Shown here one piece after another: positions 10,118 to 21,476 of a stretch of 64,000 nt of DNA (positions are counted from its first letter, which is position 1; the number at the start of each line of letters is the position of its first letter). Position numbers and translations under genes: made by a program. Where the stretch lies: positions 39,859,298 to 39,923,297 of the forward strand of contig JAYESD010000010.1 in the NCBI GenBank assembly GCA_036927565.1, written 5' to 3'. This stretch comes from Tuctoria greenei. Taxonomy: Eukaryota; Streptophyta; Magnoliopsida; Poales; Poaceae. The notes below the pieces were generated by a model that had not been told where the DNA came from, made no database searches, and was given only the letters and a program-made list of their open reading frames with translations.

Positions 10118-11432
10118 TCCTCCCCCTCTTGAATTGGAGTCGTCCTCGACTCAAGTTCATCTTCTTCTCGCAAGTACGGTCGCAAATCTGAAATGTTAAA
10201 TGTAGGACTAACACCAAAATCGGGAGGCAATTCAAGCTTATATGCATTATCATTAATCTTTTCAACGATCTTAAAAGGACCAGCAGCTCGTGGCATAAGT
10301 TTATATTTTCTCAAGTCAGAAAATTGCTCTTTTCTCAAATGTAACCACACCAAATCACCCGGTTGAAGTTTTACTTCTTTTCTACCTTTACTACCTGCAA
10401 TCCTATACTTCTCTTTCATCATTTCAATATTTTTCTTTGTAGTTTCATGCATCTTAAGAATGAATTCAGATCGTTGTGTAGCATCCAAATTTATAGTTTC
10501 AGAAGGACGCAAAGGTAGTAAATCAATAGGAGCACGGGGATTGAAACCATACACTACCTGGAATGGACTTACCTTTGTCGTGGAGTGAACGGATCTGTTG
10601 TAAGCAAATTCTATATGTGGTAAACACTCGTCCCACAACTTCAAATTTGTTTTCAAGATAGCCCGCAACATAGTGGATAAAGTACGATTAACAACCTCAG
10701 TTTGTCCATCCGTTTATGGGTGACATGTAGTTGAAAACAGCAACTTGGTTCCCAATTTATACCACGAAGTTCTCCAAAAATGACTTAAAATTTTTGCATC
10801 ACGATCAGAAACAATGGTATTTGGCACACCATGTAAACGAACAATTTCCGTCATAAATAAATTAGCAATGTGTGAGGCATTATCATTCTTATGACAAGGT
10901 ATAAAGTGTGCCATTTTGGAAAAATGATCAACAACTACAAAAATATTATCCCTCCTCCTCTTAGTCCTAGGCAATCCCAAAACAAAGTCCATAGAAATAC
11001 CCCCCAAGGTACACTAGGAACAGGAAGAGGCATATAAAGACCATGTGGGTTAAGGCGAGACTTAGCTTTGTTGCAAGTAGTGCATCATGACACGTAGCGC
11101 TCGACATCACGCCTCATCTTTGGCCAAAAGAAGTGTGTGGACAGCACGTCTTCAATTTTCTTCACTCCAAAATGTCCCATCAAACCTCCTCCATGTGCTT
11201 CCTGCAAAAGTAATAGATGAACGGAGCTAGCTGGAATGCATAGCTTGTTAGCACGATAGAGGAGACTCCTCTCGCAGCACATATTTATTCCAAGTTCTTC
11301 CTTCTCTACAATTTTCAAAAGCATCTTTGAAGTCCAAATCAGTAGGATATAATGATTTAATTGTTTCCAAACCAAAGATTTTATGATCAAGTTGAGACAG
11401 CATGGAATAACGTCTAGATAATGCATCGGCAA
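9820..11432 (-). pseudogene. CRM-1 integrase with C-terminal extension into the LTR
   Basis: Three consecutive open pieces: the zinc-binding N-terminus (11085-11432, HGGGLMGHFG), the catalytic core (10714-11007, FVVVDHFSKMAHF and TIVSDRDAK) and core end plus C-terminal domain (9820-10671). A TGA near 11089 sits just before the CTTC of the zinc finger. A stop near 10713 falls before the TDGQTEV glutamate region. The last piece passes SPTFNISDLRPYL and continues through GPITRARARSINQQVNSF into the 3' LTR, ending near 9820. An integrase tail encoded in the LTR is known from CRM elements, where a C-terminal motif in place of a chromodomain has been linked to chromatin targeting. Stops make it non-functional. 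Confidence 0.85.
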
Positions 11433-11505
11433 TGATATTTTCTTTCCCTTTCTTATGCTTAATGATGTATGGAAATGACTCTATGAACTCAATCCATTTA
11501 GCATG

Positions 11506-12900
11506 TCATTTATAAAAATTGGTTTGACACTTAAGATACTTCAATGATTCATGATCGGAATGTATGACAAACTCCTTAGACCAAAGATAATGTTGCCAAG
11601 TTTGTAATACACGTACTAAGGCATACAATTCCTTATCATAAGTAGAATAATTCAGAGAAGGACCATGAAGTTTTTCACTAAAGAAAGCAATGGGTTTACC
11701 TCCTTGTATGAGAACGCCTCCAATACCAATGCCGCTTGCATCGCATTCTAGCTCAAAGGTCTTGTCAAAATCAGGAAGTTGTAGCAATGGTGCTTGTGTA
11801 AGCTTTGATTTGAGAGCATCAAAAGCGTGTTGCTGCTGTTTGCCCCATCGAAATGACACTCCCTTATTCGTTAGCTCATGTAGAGGTGCTGCAATGGTGC
11901 TGAAATCATGCACAAAGCACCGATAAAAATCCGCAAGACCAAGAAAACTATGAACCTGTGTGACGATTGTTGGGGCCGGCCAGCTGGTGATTGCTTCAAT
12001 TTTTGCCTCATCCATCTCAACTCCCTGCGAGGAAACGACATAGCCAAGAAACGAGACTCAAATTGGTGCAAAAGACGCACTTTTCGAGGTTACCAAACAA
12101 ACATGCATCTCTCAAAACAGTAAAAACAGCACGTAAATGATCAAGATGTTCATCATATGACTTGCTGTAAATGAGTATATCATCGAAGTAAACCACCACA
12201 AATTGTCCAATGAAAGCACTAAAACCTCGTTCATTAATCGCATAAAGGTGATGGGTGCATTACTTAAACCAAAAGGCATGACTAACCACTCATAAAGTCC
12301 AAACTTGGTTTTAAATGCAGTTTTTCATTAATCTCCTAGTGCCATTCTAATTTGGTGGTAACCACTACGCAAGTCAATTTTTTGTGAAGATGATAGCACC
12401 ACTCAATTCATCAAGCATGTCATCTAATCGAGGAATAGGATAACGATATCGAATGGTGATGTTATTAATCGCTCGACAATCAACACACATGTGCCAACTA
12501 CCACCTTTCTTAGGAACCAAAAGAACAGGAACAGAACAAGGGCTAAGGCTTTCACGAATGTACCCGCGGTCCTAAAGATCTTGGACTTGTCGCTGAATTT
12601 CCTTAGTTTCTTGTGGATTCGCCCTGTATGCTGCACGATTTGGCAAACTTGCTCCTGGAATCAAATCGATCTTGTGTTCAATGCCTCTCATCGGTGGTAA
12701 ACCAGGGGGTATCTCGGAGGGAAACACATCCTCAAACTCCTGCAAAAGGTTAGCAACAGCAGGGGCAATGCAATAGACAATTCATGAAGTGAAAACATGG
12801 CTTCTTTGCAAACTAAGGCATAGCACATCCCCTTAGCATCGAATAAATCAGCAAGGTCAGATTTAGTTGTGAGCAACGATGGTGATTTTAACTTAATAAC
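11506..12900 (-). pseudogene. CRM-1 reverse transcriptase and RNase H
   Basis: RNase H and the RT thumb are open at 11506-12015, with ECDASGIGIGGVL, YDKELYAL and HSDHESLKY giving the catalytic D, E and D. The frame ends at a TGA before the usual HAKW. The polymerase motif YFDDILIY lies in a separate short frame (12017-12199). Upstream to about 12900 only traces remain, for example the reverse complement of KxDLRSGYHQI near 12340-12380, disrupted by several stops and frameshifts. Copies DNA from element RNA and removes the RNA in active relatives; dead here. Confidence 0.82.
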
Positions 12901-12980
12901 TTGCTGTTTTTCAGATTATAATTTTGTTGCTTTGCCATCACAAATTTTACTCTTCTCAAAATGCACAATTTCAGCAGGAG

Positions 12981-13337
12981 TCATGGGCAGCAAAGTGATT
13001 TTTTTCCCTTATGCATGAGAGTATATTTATTGGTTCTACCATGATGAATAGCATATGTATCAAATTCCCAAGGACGACCCAATAAAAGAGAACATGCATC
13101 CATAGGAACAACATCAAAGTCAGCAAAATCATGGTATGAACCAATTGAAAAATGTATTCTCGCTGTTTGTGTTACTCGAACCTTACCGCTGTTGTTGAAC
13201 CATTGAATGTGGTACGGATGAGGGTGTGCTCTTGTTGTCAAACCAAGTTTCTTGACGACGTCCGTGTTCACCAAGTTATTGCAGCTACCTCCATCAATTA
13301 TAGTGTGTAAACGGCAGTCCTTGATGACGAGAAACAT
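12981..13337 (-). pseudogene. CRM-1 aspartic protease
   Basis: A 118-codon frame with the retropepsin active site as IIDGGSCNNLV near its N-terminus and a LLGRPWEFD flap-end motif (the usual ILGRPW). DGGS replaces the more common DSGA and is normal in this family, since the same peptide context recurs in CRM-3. It would cut the Gag-Pol polyprotein. It is separated from gag by a stop just upstream (13338-13352) and from RT by a poorly conserved stretch. Confidence 0.8.
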
Positions 13338-13352
13338 GTGGAAAAGGTTGTG

Positions 13353-14647
13353 TCATTGTAGCTTGTCATCGGTCTCCACTTTGGAGCTCAAGGAACGCTG
13401 CACAATGATGCTCCTATAGTTCTCCGTCACCGCTGTAGCAAGTACCTCTTCTTCGGTGTGTTCGTCATTTGGATCTGTAAAGTTAGTAGCAAGAGAATAT
13501 TCATCTTCAACATCTGAAGTACTATCATACCCGCCATCGTCGCGTGCTATGTATGCTCGTGGTCTCGGGCAATATCTCATCATATGACCAAGTCTCTCGC
13601 AGTGGTGACACTTAATGTCAGAAGTACGACCCGTAGAAGGAGTGGACGACGAAGGATTGAATGATGTCGCCTTGCTTCCTTCTAGCATGCGAGAAGGTGG
13701 AGTAGCAGGTATAGTTCGTTGGCCGCCATTGGGTGGTGTAGTCGCTGCACGGGGGTCGAAGATGGTGCTGTTTTGGATGGTGTAGTCACTGCACGCGGCG
13801 TGAAGTTGCTCCTCATGCGTTGTTGTTGTTGTTGTCGGCCCTGCAATTCTTTTTCTGCCAACATAGCAAGCTGAAACAATCTGTTAACAGTATCATATTC
13901 CTTGTAATCAACAATGTTCTGAATTTCACGCCTCAACCCCCCCATAAAACGAGCTATTTTATCATCCATGTCCTCTACTACCCCACAACGCAGCATACCC
14001 TTTTGTAACTCTTGATAATACTCCTCTACAGACATGTTACCTTGGTCTAAACGCTCCAATTTTTTGCGAAGGTCCCGCTGAAAAGATGGAGGAACAAATC
14101 GAACACGCATAGCTTCCTTTAATCTATCCCATGATGGCGGATCAGTTCCAGTTTTAACAATTCATTCCACCATATGATAGCAAAGTCCTTAAACTCACTA
14201 GTGACTTGACGAACTCTATGTTGTTCAGGAACAAGATGGGAATTAAATTTTTGCTCTACACATCTCCCAATCAAGATAAGCCTCAGTATCATAAGCACCA
14301 GAAAAAGAGGATATAGTAAATTTCACTTTAGCAAAAGGATTATCAGGAGGACGATTATAATTGTTATGATTATTACCTCCCATACCTCGACGATAAAGTG
14401 GCAGTCTTGGCTGATTATTGTGATCTTCTAGTTCATCATAAGCATTGTCTTCTTGTCTTCCAGCGAGAGGCAACCGAGCCTCAAAAGTATTCATCCGAAG
14501 AGCAAGGTCATCAAGTTGGCGAGTCAAGTTCGCCAATGACTCCTCCGTTATTGCACTGTATTTGGCGAATATATCCGTCATGGTCTTCATCATATCACAT
14601 AACTCAACATGTTGAACACATTCGTCATCATTGTCTTCTCCTGCCAT
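13353..14647 (-). pseudogene. CRM-1 gag
   Basis: Three open pieces. 14243-14647 is the N-terminus, beginning MAGEDNDDECVQ, with the capsid-domain onset VKFTISSFSGAYDTEAYL near its end. 13682-14110 holds the rest of the Retrotrans_gag capsid domain (SVEEYYQELQKGM and FMGGLRREIQNIVDY). 13353-13688 holds a CCHC knuckle CHHCERLGHMMRYC and an acidic tail. A frameshift around 14110-14240 and another near 13685 separate them. The start at 14647 is the first ATG in frame with the family N-terminus. Confidence 0.83.
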
Positions 14648-15911
14648 TGTTAGTAGGAAACAAAAGACAACAGAAAAAATATGTTATCCCTATCAACTAC
14701 AGTGACAATGTGAAAGATAGAAGAAAACAATCTCTCTCGCTCAAGCATCTTACCACGCTCTTACAAGTGTTCTTACCAACACAGCAGGTGGTGTAGATAG
14801 TGAGTGAACCAATGAAGCGTGGAGTGAATCCAAAGGTACCTGTTAGGCTCAAGAGAAAGGTGGAGCTTGGATGGCACAATATGGTGGCTAATAAGCAGAA
14901 AAAACATTAACAGCTAAACAAAGTTGAATAAGTATTCAATGTAGGAAAACTGTTGCTGGTCAACTAAGTTCCCTAGGGCCTAGCACAACACAAGGAAGTA
15001 TCAAGACAAAAGAAAGACAGAATGATATAGCCAACAAAACAACACCAACTGGTATAGGCCAATTGCTTTAATATGCGTGCTCTTCACTATTTTTTTTCTT
15101 TTTTGTAATATTTTTTTGATATTTTTCCTTTACTCAGGAGCATTAGGAAGCACACAAATTTGCAGCTCAATTGGATGTAATATGCGGCCTATAGAAAATC
15201 AAGAAGATTCATTAAAATTCGTGCTGAAACTTCGGAGGCCGGATAACCTATCTTCCGAGGGGAATTCGGGAAATCTAATTTCGCCGAACGTGGCTACGCA
15301 GCAGAAAATCAAATGCGAAATTTTGCGTAAATGAATTTGAAAAAAAATCGCCCGATTTCGAGTTCGTATGCGAAAGTTATAGCTGTTTTAAGGTAGACTG
15401 TCCGAGTTACGTTTTTTTTATGTTGATTCCAACTCGGTTTCAGAACAGAACTCGCAATCGGATATGAAAACGATCGGGAATTTGCACAGCAACTAATGAG
15501 GTGGTGTGTGATGATTCAAGGATGAGTGGCACAAATGTTTGTCACCTAATCTATGGCTGACGATGCGGGAGTTCACACAAGGCGGCTAGCTAGGGCAAAC
15601 CGATGAACATAGTGAATCGGTTTGTTATTTAGGGATTGTGGAATAGGTGTCGAATAGAAAGAAAATTAGGACAAAACATGATAACTAGGACCCAAAACAC
15701 AAAGCTAAACCAGCAACAAGACTCGACCACACGAATGCAAACTCATCAATGCAAACTGAAAAACGAAACTGCAGGCACTATAGTCATGGAAGCGGTAAAA
15801 ACAATCTAATTTTTTTGTGGCTTTTCTGTGGACTCTAGGTACGAAACAAAATTGATCTAATGGAAGGAAAACAAAGATACCTCACGGGCAACCTGGAAAT
15901 CTGATACCAAT
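14648..15911. other. CRM-1 5' leader and primer-binding site
   Basis: A non-coding leader of about 1.25 kb between primer-binding site and gag. It contains a T-rich run near 15085-15130 but no supported gene. At 15898-15909 the plus strand reads AATCTGATACCA, whose complement TGGTATCAGATT matches an initiator-Met tRNA primer site, two bases from the LTR. Confidence 0.75.
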
Positions 15912-16775
15912 TGATGAGTAGGTTTAGGCCCGATCATCCGAAAGGTATGTCGATTGGGGTGGAGGACTCGACGTTGATGATCTGCAGCACTCGAGCGGTT
16001 CGAGTACCCCTGCAATCACTACACCATGGCTCCATTGGTTATCAACCGTGCTGCACACACTTGACCTCGCCAAGAAGGCTAATCCCTGCAAGTGCAAACC
16101 GAGAACACGAGCAAGAACGTCGAAGACACGATCTGAATCGCAAAGTTGGGGTCTCACAAACCGTAGAACGACGATATTATTGATCTAAGCAAAACCCACC
16201 AAATATGACTGGCGGCTGCAGTATTTATAGGCTAGGGTTCGACCAAAACACGATTAGACGCGTCCCTAATGGACTCTTATGGGACACAAGGCCCAAAGGC
16301 CCGATTCGGTGGCGCAGCACCGGACAGAAATCTAGACTCGACTTGTTTCGACGATTCCCAATAACCCCCGAAGAATTTTGAGGTGCGACCAGAACCATTG
16401 GAAAGTTTATCTTCTCCTCTTTCTGTGCATATGTAGAACGTCGAAAACGGAGTCCGTATGCCTCCTGGCCTTCCGTTTTAAGGTGGACTGCTCCTGGACT
16501 CCGAGTTGAACTCGAGTCCGAGTTGTAAACTGTTTCCATGAACTTGTGGACGTCCCAGCTAGTTCTCCACGCTCCCAAGGCCTCTTTACTTCACTTGTTG
16601 ATCTTCTCCATTATTCCTAATAACTATTAAATCATCACATAGCAATCTATTCTCAAACTCACATGCAAAAGAAGTTAGGAACGAATTCACCTGCTGATTT
16701 ATTAACCGTGCTCGTGCTCTTGTGATTGGTCCTTGCAGTTCAATGTGCGTCAACGCTGTTGTGATGTCCTCATGA
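15912..16775 (-). repeat. CRM-1 5' LTR (864 bp)
   Basis: Closely matches the 3' LTR at 9266-10117 along its length, including the TATA complement at 16222-16229. It ends CTCATGA, one base from the inverted repeat of TGATGAG, followed by the second GTAAC. Confidence 0.9.
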
Positions 16776-16863
16776 GTAACAGGGCCATCGGGACCGCCAA
16801 ATTCGAGGTGATGGTCTCGCCCCCTTCGCTCAGTTCGGCAGGTTGAGCTGTTGGTCTTGACAA

Positions 16864-17358
16864 TCACTGCACGAATGTTCCGTTGGGAACCGGAGCTCCG
16901 GTTGAAGCTTTCATCAAGAGTTCGTCAGCTTCAGCGTTGTTGAGACGCTGGACATGGCAAAGATCCAGGACTTCGAAGTCCTTCTGAAGCTTCTGGACTT
17001 CATGTTGATATGCAGCTAGTTGAGGGTTGTTGCAGCAGTATTCACCTTTGACTTGTTTTATAATGAGCTGCGAATCACCCTTTACCAACAGCTGCTTAAC
17101 ACCATATGATAGTGCCACCTTGAGCCCATAGATTAGTGCTTCATACTCTGCCATGTTGTCGGTCGCCTTGAAGTCAAGGTGAACCATGTATTTGACCTTC
17201 TCCTCGGTTAGAGCGAGGAGAAGGATTCCAGCTCCGGCCCCCTGCTTCGGCACAGAGCCGTCGAAGTAAAGAGTCCAGTGAGGTTCAGTGAAGATCGGAA
17301 CCTTGGGTTCCAGCTTCTGCTCACTGGGCCCCCAGGATTTGATGGAGAGGGGGTCCAT
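16864..17358 (-). pseudogene. Tat-A second (archaeal-type) RNase H
   Basis: The frame reads LYFDGSVPKQGAGAGILL, then DNMAEYEALIYGL, then VKGDSQLIIKQ, then NNAEADELLMKAS, which supply the D-E-D-D catalytic set of an RNase HI fold, here the extra archaeal-type domain that marks plant Tat elements. It follows the ordinary RNase H and precedes integrase; CRM-1 inserted about 90 bp beyond its end. The domain is open and complete, but its upstream join to the first RNase H needs a frame change (overlap with 17208-17759). Confidence 0.85.
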
Positions 17359-18250
17359 TCCGCCACAAAGTCTGCCAATGCTTGACTCTTGATCGCTTGT
17401 CTTGGGACGAATTCAAGATCAAACTCAGCCAATTCCGCTGCCCACTTTGCAATGTTCCCAGTAGAGTTGGGGTTATGCAAGATTGCACGCAGTGGATAAG
17501 AGGTTACCACTGAAATCTTGTAAGCTTGGAAGTAGTGTTGAAGCTTCCTAGAAGCAATAAGAACTGCGTAGAGCAACTTATGCACCTCCAGGTACTGAGT
17601 CTTGGCGTCATGGAGTACTTCACTGATGAAGTACACTGGGCGTTGGACTATCCGGACCCTCCCGGAGGGGCCCGGAGCTTCCTCCTCATCAACCCGGACC
17701 CTCCCGGAGGGATCCGGACCTTCTTTGGGGACCTCCAGGTTCTTGCCAGAGGAACCCAAAGCTTCTTCTGGAGTGACCCAGACCTTTCCAGAAGGTTCCG
17801 GATCTTCTTGTTCAGCAACAGTAATTCCTATTACTGTTGGGGGAGGTTGATCCTCTGCGTCTTGCCTCGAGGATCTTGGTTTGTGGGCTGGGACCCAGAC
17901 TCGCCTTCAGGTAACTCCGGACCCTCCCGGAGGGGTCTGGCTTCCTGAACTGGAGATGGTTCTGGTCTTTCCGTAACTAGGACCATGCTGACAACTTCGT
18001 CAGTTGCTGAAATATAAAGCAGAAGTGGCTCACTAGGATTCGGAGCTACCAAAGTTGGTAGAGTGGTGAGGAGCTGCTTTAGCTCTTGGAAAGCCTTTTC
18101 TGCTTCTTCAGACCATTGGAATGGTCCGGACTTCCTCAATAATTTGAAGAAGGGTAGCGCTCGTTCCGCCAGTCTTGAGATGAACTGGCTGCGGGCGGCT
18201 AGACATGCAGTCAGCTTCTGGACATCCTTGATGCGGGCTGGTGGCCGCAT
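17208..18250 (-). pseudogene. Tat-A RT thumb, first RNase H and repeat-bearing linker
   Basis: 17831-18250 carries the RT connection (IKDVQKLTACLAARSQFISR and FQWSEEAEKAFQELK) and the start of a decayed RNase H (LLLYISATDEVVSMVL, with S replacing the usual catalytic D position). 17208-17759 carries its second half (RPVYFISEVLHDAKTQYLE and ILHNPNSTGNIAKWAAEL). Between them is a proline- and glycine-rich linker with several PSGR or PEG peptides encoded by GC-rich palindromic repeats. The frame breaks in the linker and again beyond the RNase H. Confidence 0.8.
17651..17936. repeat. GC-rich palindromic repeats inside Tat-A pol linker
   Basis: TCCGGACCCTCCCGGAGGGG occurs identically at 17651-17670 and 17917-17936, with a near-copy at 17693-17712 (CCCGGACCCTCCCGGAGGGA). 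A decayed version is near 17780-17805. Each unit can fold on itself (CCCTCCCGGAGGG). Normal Tat pol needs no such insert here, so these look like additions or expansions in a tolerant linker. Confidence 0.75.
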
Positions 18251-18263
18251 GTCTTCAATAGCT

Positions 18264-18977
18264 TTAATCTTTGCCGGATTTGCCTCTATTTCCTCGGTTG
18301 TTCACAAAGAATCCAAGAATCTTTCTGGAGCTAACCCCGAAGACACACTTGTCCGGGTTTAGCTTCGTGCGTGTAATTCGCAACTTGTCCAAGAAAGCTT
18401 GCAAGGTGTCAAGGAATGACTCCTTGTTCTTGATCTTGACAATGATATCATCGATGTACACTTCCACTACATCTCTGATGAGCTCTCCAAAAGTTTTGTA
18501 CATAGCTCGCACAAACGTTGAAGCAGCGTTTTTGAGACCGAATGGCATGGCAGTGTAACAGTACAATCCATCTACTGTGATGAAGGATGTATGTTCTCCA
18601 TCTTCCCTAGACATTCTGATTTGATGATACCCAGAATATGTGTCTAGGAAACACAGTAATTCACACCTGGAGGTGGAATCCACTATCTGATCTATTCTAG
18701 GTAGTGGGAATGGATCCTTTGGACATGCCTTATTTGGTGTAGTGTAGTCGATACACATCTGAAGCTTCCCGCCGGCCTTTGGTACAATGACTGGATTTGC
18801 CAGCCATTTCGGGTGGAAGACTTCCTGGATGAATCCAGCTTCGAGCAACTTCTTCACTTCTTGATGTATGAAGTTTTGTCGCTCTACTGATTGTTTCCAA
18901 GGCTTCTTATGTACAAGCTGAGTGTCAGGATAAATCTTCAGATTGTGCTCAATCACTTCCCAAGGGATCCCAGGCAT
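18264..18977 (-). pseudogene. Tat-A reverse transcriptase
   Basis: A 237-codon open frame covers fingers and palm: QEVKKLLEAGFIQEV, KLQMCIDYTTPNKACPKD, YSGYHQIRMSREDGEHTSF, AMPFGLKNAASTFVRAM and the catalytic VYIDDIIVK. All are typical of Tat. It loses frame around 18285 at the RT-thumb boundary (expected LGFLVS; here LGFFVNN then a stop), and the thumb resumes at 18250 in another frame. The polymerase core itself is undamaged. Confidence 0.87.
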
Positions 18978-19040
18978 TTGTGACGGTTGCTAGGCAAACA
19001 CGTCGACATTAGCCCGGAGGAAAGTGATGAGCACGAGTTC

Positions 19041-20825
19041 CTATTTGTCATTCAAACCTCCCGATATACGAGTGGTATGAGCGGCGTTGGAGCCAATTTG
19101 GATGACTTTGACGGGAATGTCGGTGTCGCCGCTTGGTTGACCACGAGGTGTGGAGGTTGAGCCTCGATGACGAATGCTCGGGGCCTTCGAAGCTTGCTTC
19201 TTTCCGGATTCTTCCTCCTGCGCTGTAGCAAGCGCATGGAGTTCTTCCATAGCAGTAACTCTGGCGGTGCAATCTCTGTGGATCCGAAGAACACCTGAGG
19301 GTGTTGGCATCTTCAACACAAAGTAGCCATAATGAGCAGCAACCATGAATTTGTACAAAGATGGCCAGCCCAAGATGGCATTGAAGTGTAAGTTGATCTG
19401 CGCCACGTCGAAGACCAACTTCTCGGTCCTGTAATTCTCCCGAGTCCTGAAGGTCACTGGGAGAGTAATGGCACCGAGTGGAGTGATGGCCCCCAGACCT
19501 ACTCCGGAGAAAGGTCGAGAGGGGCGAAGATCCAAAGGTCGGAGCTGAAGCTTGACGAAGGCTTCGAAGCTTATGAGGTTCAACCCCGAACCTCCGTCCA
19601 CCTTTACGTTGTGGAGATGGATGTTGTTGATGGTCGGAGATACCATTAGTGGAAGTTGGCCAGCTCCGATCATGTTCCGAGGGCAGTCCGAAGCATCAAA
19701 AGTGATGGCAGTGTCCATCCACTTCCGATGAGGATCCACCCTGGCAGTGGGAGCTACAGAAGCCATGTCCCGCTGCATTGTCTTGAGGACACGACGGGAA
19801 GTGATGTCCCACGAACCACCAAAGATGGTGTTCATGGTCTTCCGACGCTCGTTGTCGGAGACGTCGAAGTTGTCGTCAACGGAGGTGTAAACATCCTTCA
19901 AGACCTTTTTGGGGTCCTGAAAGCCTAACTCCTCTTCAGTCGAAGCTTCGTCGACTTTTTGTTTTCCTTCCCTTTGACGGAAAGGAGCTTCTTCCCGGCG
20001 CTTGTTGGAGCGCTCGGCGAGGTTCTGGCCCTCTCGGCAGCCTTCCAGGTTGTGGTTGTTCATCTTGTGTATGGGACACCACATCTTGGAGCTGCCACCG
20101 TCTTCAGACGATGGCCGAGGTCGTTTCTCGGGGTGTGGCCCCCAGCCACCCAGAGCTGCAACAGTTGCATCAGTAGGTGTGCCGGCCGATGGCTTCTTCT
20201 CGCTGTTGGAGTTTTTCTTCTTCTTGCCACTCCCGGAGGTAGTGGCTTCACCCTTTGCAGACTTTTTGCTGGCCTCCGGAGGTGGTTGGGAGTGCATTTC
20301 ATGGTCCTTCGTAGCCTTGGCACACTTGTCTGCCAAGCTGAAGAGTTCCCTAACACTGGTGACTTCCTTAGTCGCCAACTTCTCCAGCATTTTCTTGTCT
20401 CGAATGCCCTGTCTGAATGCTACAATAACAGAGGCACTTGAGATAGAAGGAATGGTATTTCGTACCTGGGAGAACCTCTGGATGAAATATTGCAAGGACT
20501 CTCCCCCTTTTTGCTTAATAGCAAAAAGATCCAGTTCTGAGCCTGGTCGGGTGTATGAGCTCCCGAAATTGGCGGTGAAATGTTGGCACAACTCCGCCCA
20601 ACTGTTGATGGAGTCAGGCAGAAGGCTCATGAACCAAGACCTGGCGGTCCCAGTCAAAGCCACAGGGAAATAATTGGCCATCACGACCTCATTTTCCCCA
20701 GCTGCAAGGATTGCGGTGGAGTAGATTTGGAGAAATTCAGAGGGGTTTACAGTCCCGTCAAATTTCTCCGGCATGTGAGGCTGGAACTTCTGCAGCCACC
20801 TGATCATGCGTAGGTGCATGGCCAA
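19041..20825 (-). pseudogene. Tat-A gag C-terminal part and protease
   Basis: A long 594-codon frame. Residues about 10-130 are the Retrotrans_gag domain (EFLQIYSTAILAAG and MANYFPVALTGTARSW). A lysine-rich linker follows. Around residue 250 is an unusual zinc-like motif CPIHKMNNHNLEGC, the C-H-H-C form common in Tat. Around residue 405 is the retropepsin site VDGGSGLNLI, then ILGWPSLYKF. It is contiguous with RT apart from about 60 bp and with the gag N-terminus (20988-21437) apart from 162 bp, where the frame shifts. The ATG at 20825 is internal to the family gag, not a real start. Confidence 0.85.
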
Positions 20826-20987
20826 GGAAGAATGTCCTCCTCCTACTCCCTCAGGAGCAGGGCTGTCCCGAGCCTCTCGCCTCTCGCGAGCACGCTCGAT
20901 GTGGACGCGGCCATCCTATTGTCGATAACGACGATCGAGCTCAGCCCGGAGGTCATAAGTCGAAAGCCTCGTTATCTTGTGAGTACA

Positions 20988-21437
20988 TCATGCCTCGGAA
21001 GGCAGCGATATCGCTTGTTGGGATGCAGCACGCCTCCTGTGCTGTGAAGTGTGCGGATCGAGTCTACCCGACATGGTCCGATGCTGCGATTCGGCCCGCC
21101 CTGAGCCGGGAGGACCTTGATTGCTGATGCGATCAGCTGCTGCTACAACCAAATGATCCACATCAGCTCTCCACTGCTCCATTGCACCCTGGGATGCTCC
21201 TAGAAGCGGTGGACGTTGGAGAAGAGCACACGCAGCATGAAGCGCATGTTCAGGGTTGTTGTTCGCCGATGCAGTGACCGACGCGGATGCCCCATCTTGC
21301 TGTCCAGCTTGATTCACCGGAGTGTACGGTGGCGGTGGTGGCATGACTCCTGCTGGTTGCTTCATGTTGGAGGGATTGCCTCCAGCAGGTTGCGCAGCAT
21401 GGTTGCCGTTGGAAGATCCAGCAGCAGAATTCACCAT
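20988..21437 (-). pseudogene. Tat-A gag N-terminus
   Basis: A 149-codon frame starting 39 bp from the LTR edge. It is low-complexity and rich in A, G, N and P (NNHAAQPAGG-like and PPPPPYTP), then LLQRPPLLGAS and MEQWRADVDHLVVAA, a helical stretch typical of grass Tat gag N-termini. It ends before the capsid domain; a frame shift in 20826-20987 separates it from the remaining gag. Confidence 0.7.
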
Positions 21438-21457
21438 CTTTGAATCTCAGGCGCTGC

Positions 21458-21476
21458 CCCTACTTGGCGCCCCAAC
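21458..21476 (-). other. Tat-A primer-binding site
   Basis: The minus strand next to the LTR reads GTTGGGGCGCCAAGTAG, a GGCGCC-containing primer site unlike the Met-type sites of the CRM, copia and Tekay elements here. I cannot name the tRNA with confidence. Confidence 0.6.

Larger units (their letters stand above)
9266..16775 (-). mobile_element. CRM-1: CRM-like Ty3/gypsy chromovirus, full length, decayed
   Basis: A complete LTR-to-LTR element of 7510 bp inserted in Tat-A. Both sides carry the target duplication GTAAC (9261-9265 and 16776-16780). LTRs begin TGATGAG and end CTCATCA (left) or CTCATGA (right, one change), an inverted pair. Order on the minus strand: 5' LTR, Met-type primer-binding site, leader, gag, protease, RT, RNase H, integrase, polypyrimidine complement of the PPT (10118-10128), 3' LTR. 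Integrase coding runs into the 3' LTR. CRM assignment rests on RT/IN phrases such as FSKMAHFIPCHK and the GPITRARAR tail; it is likely but unproven. Confidence 0.9.

Noticed and set aside
19959..20673. 223- and 160-codon frames on the + strand
   Set aside because: They are shadows antisense to Tat-A gag; no family resemblance, and the sense frame explains the composition.
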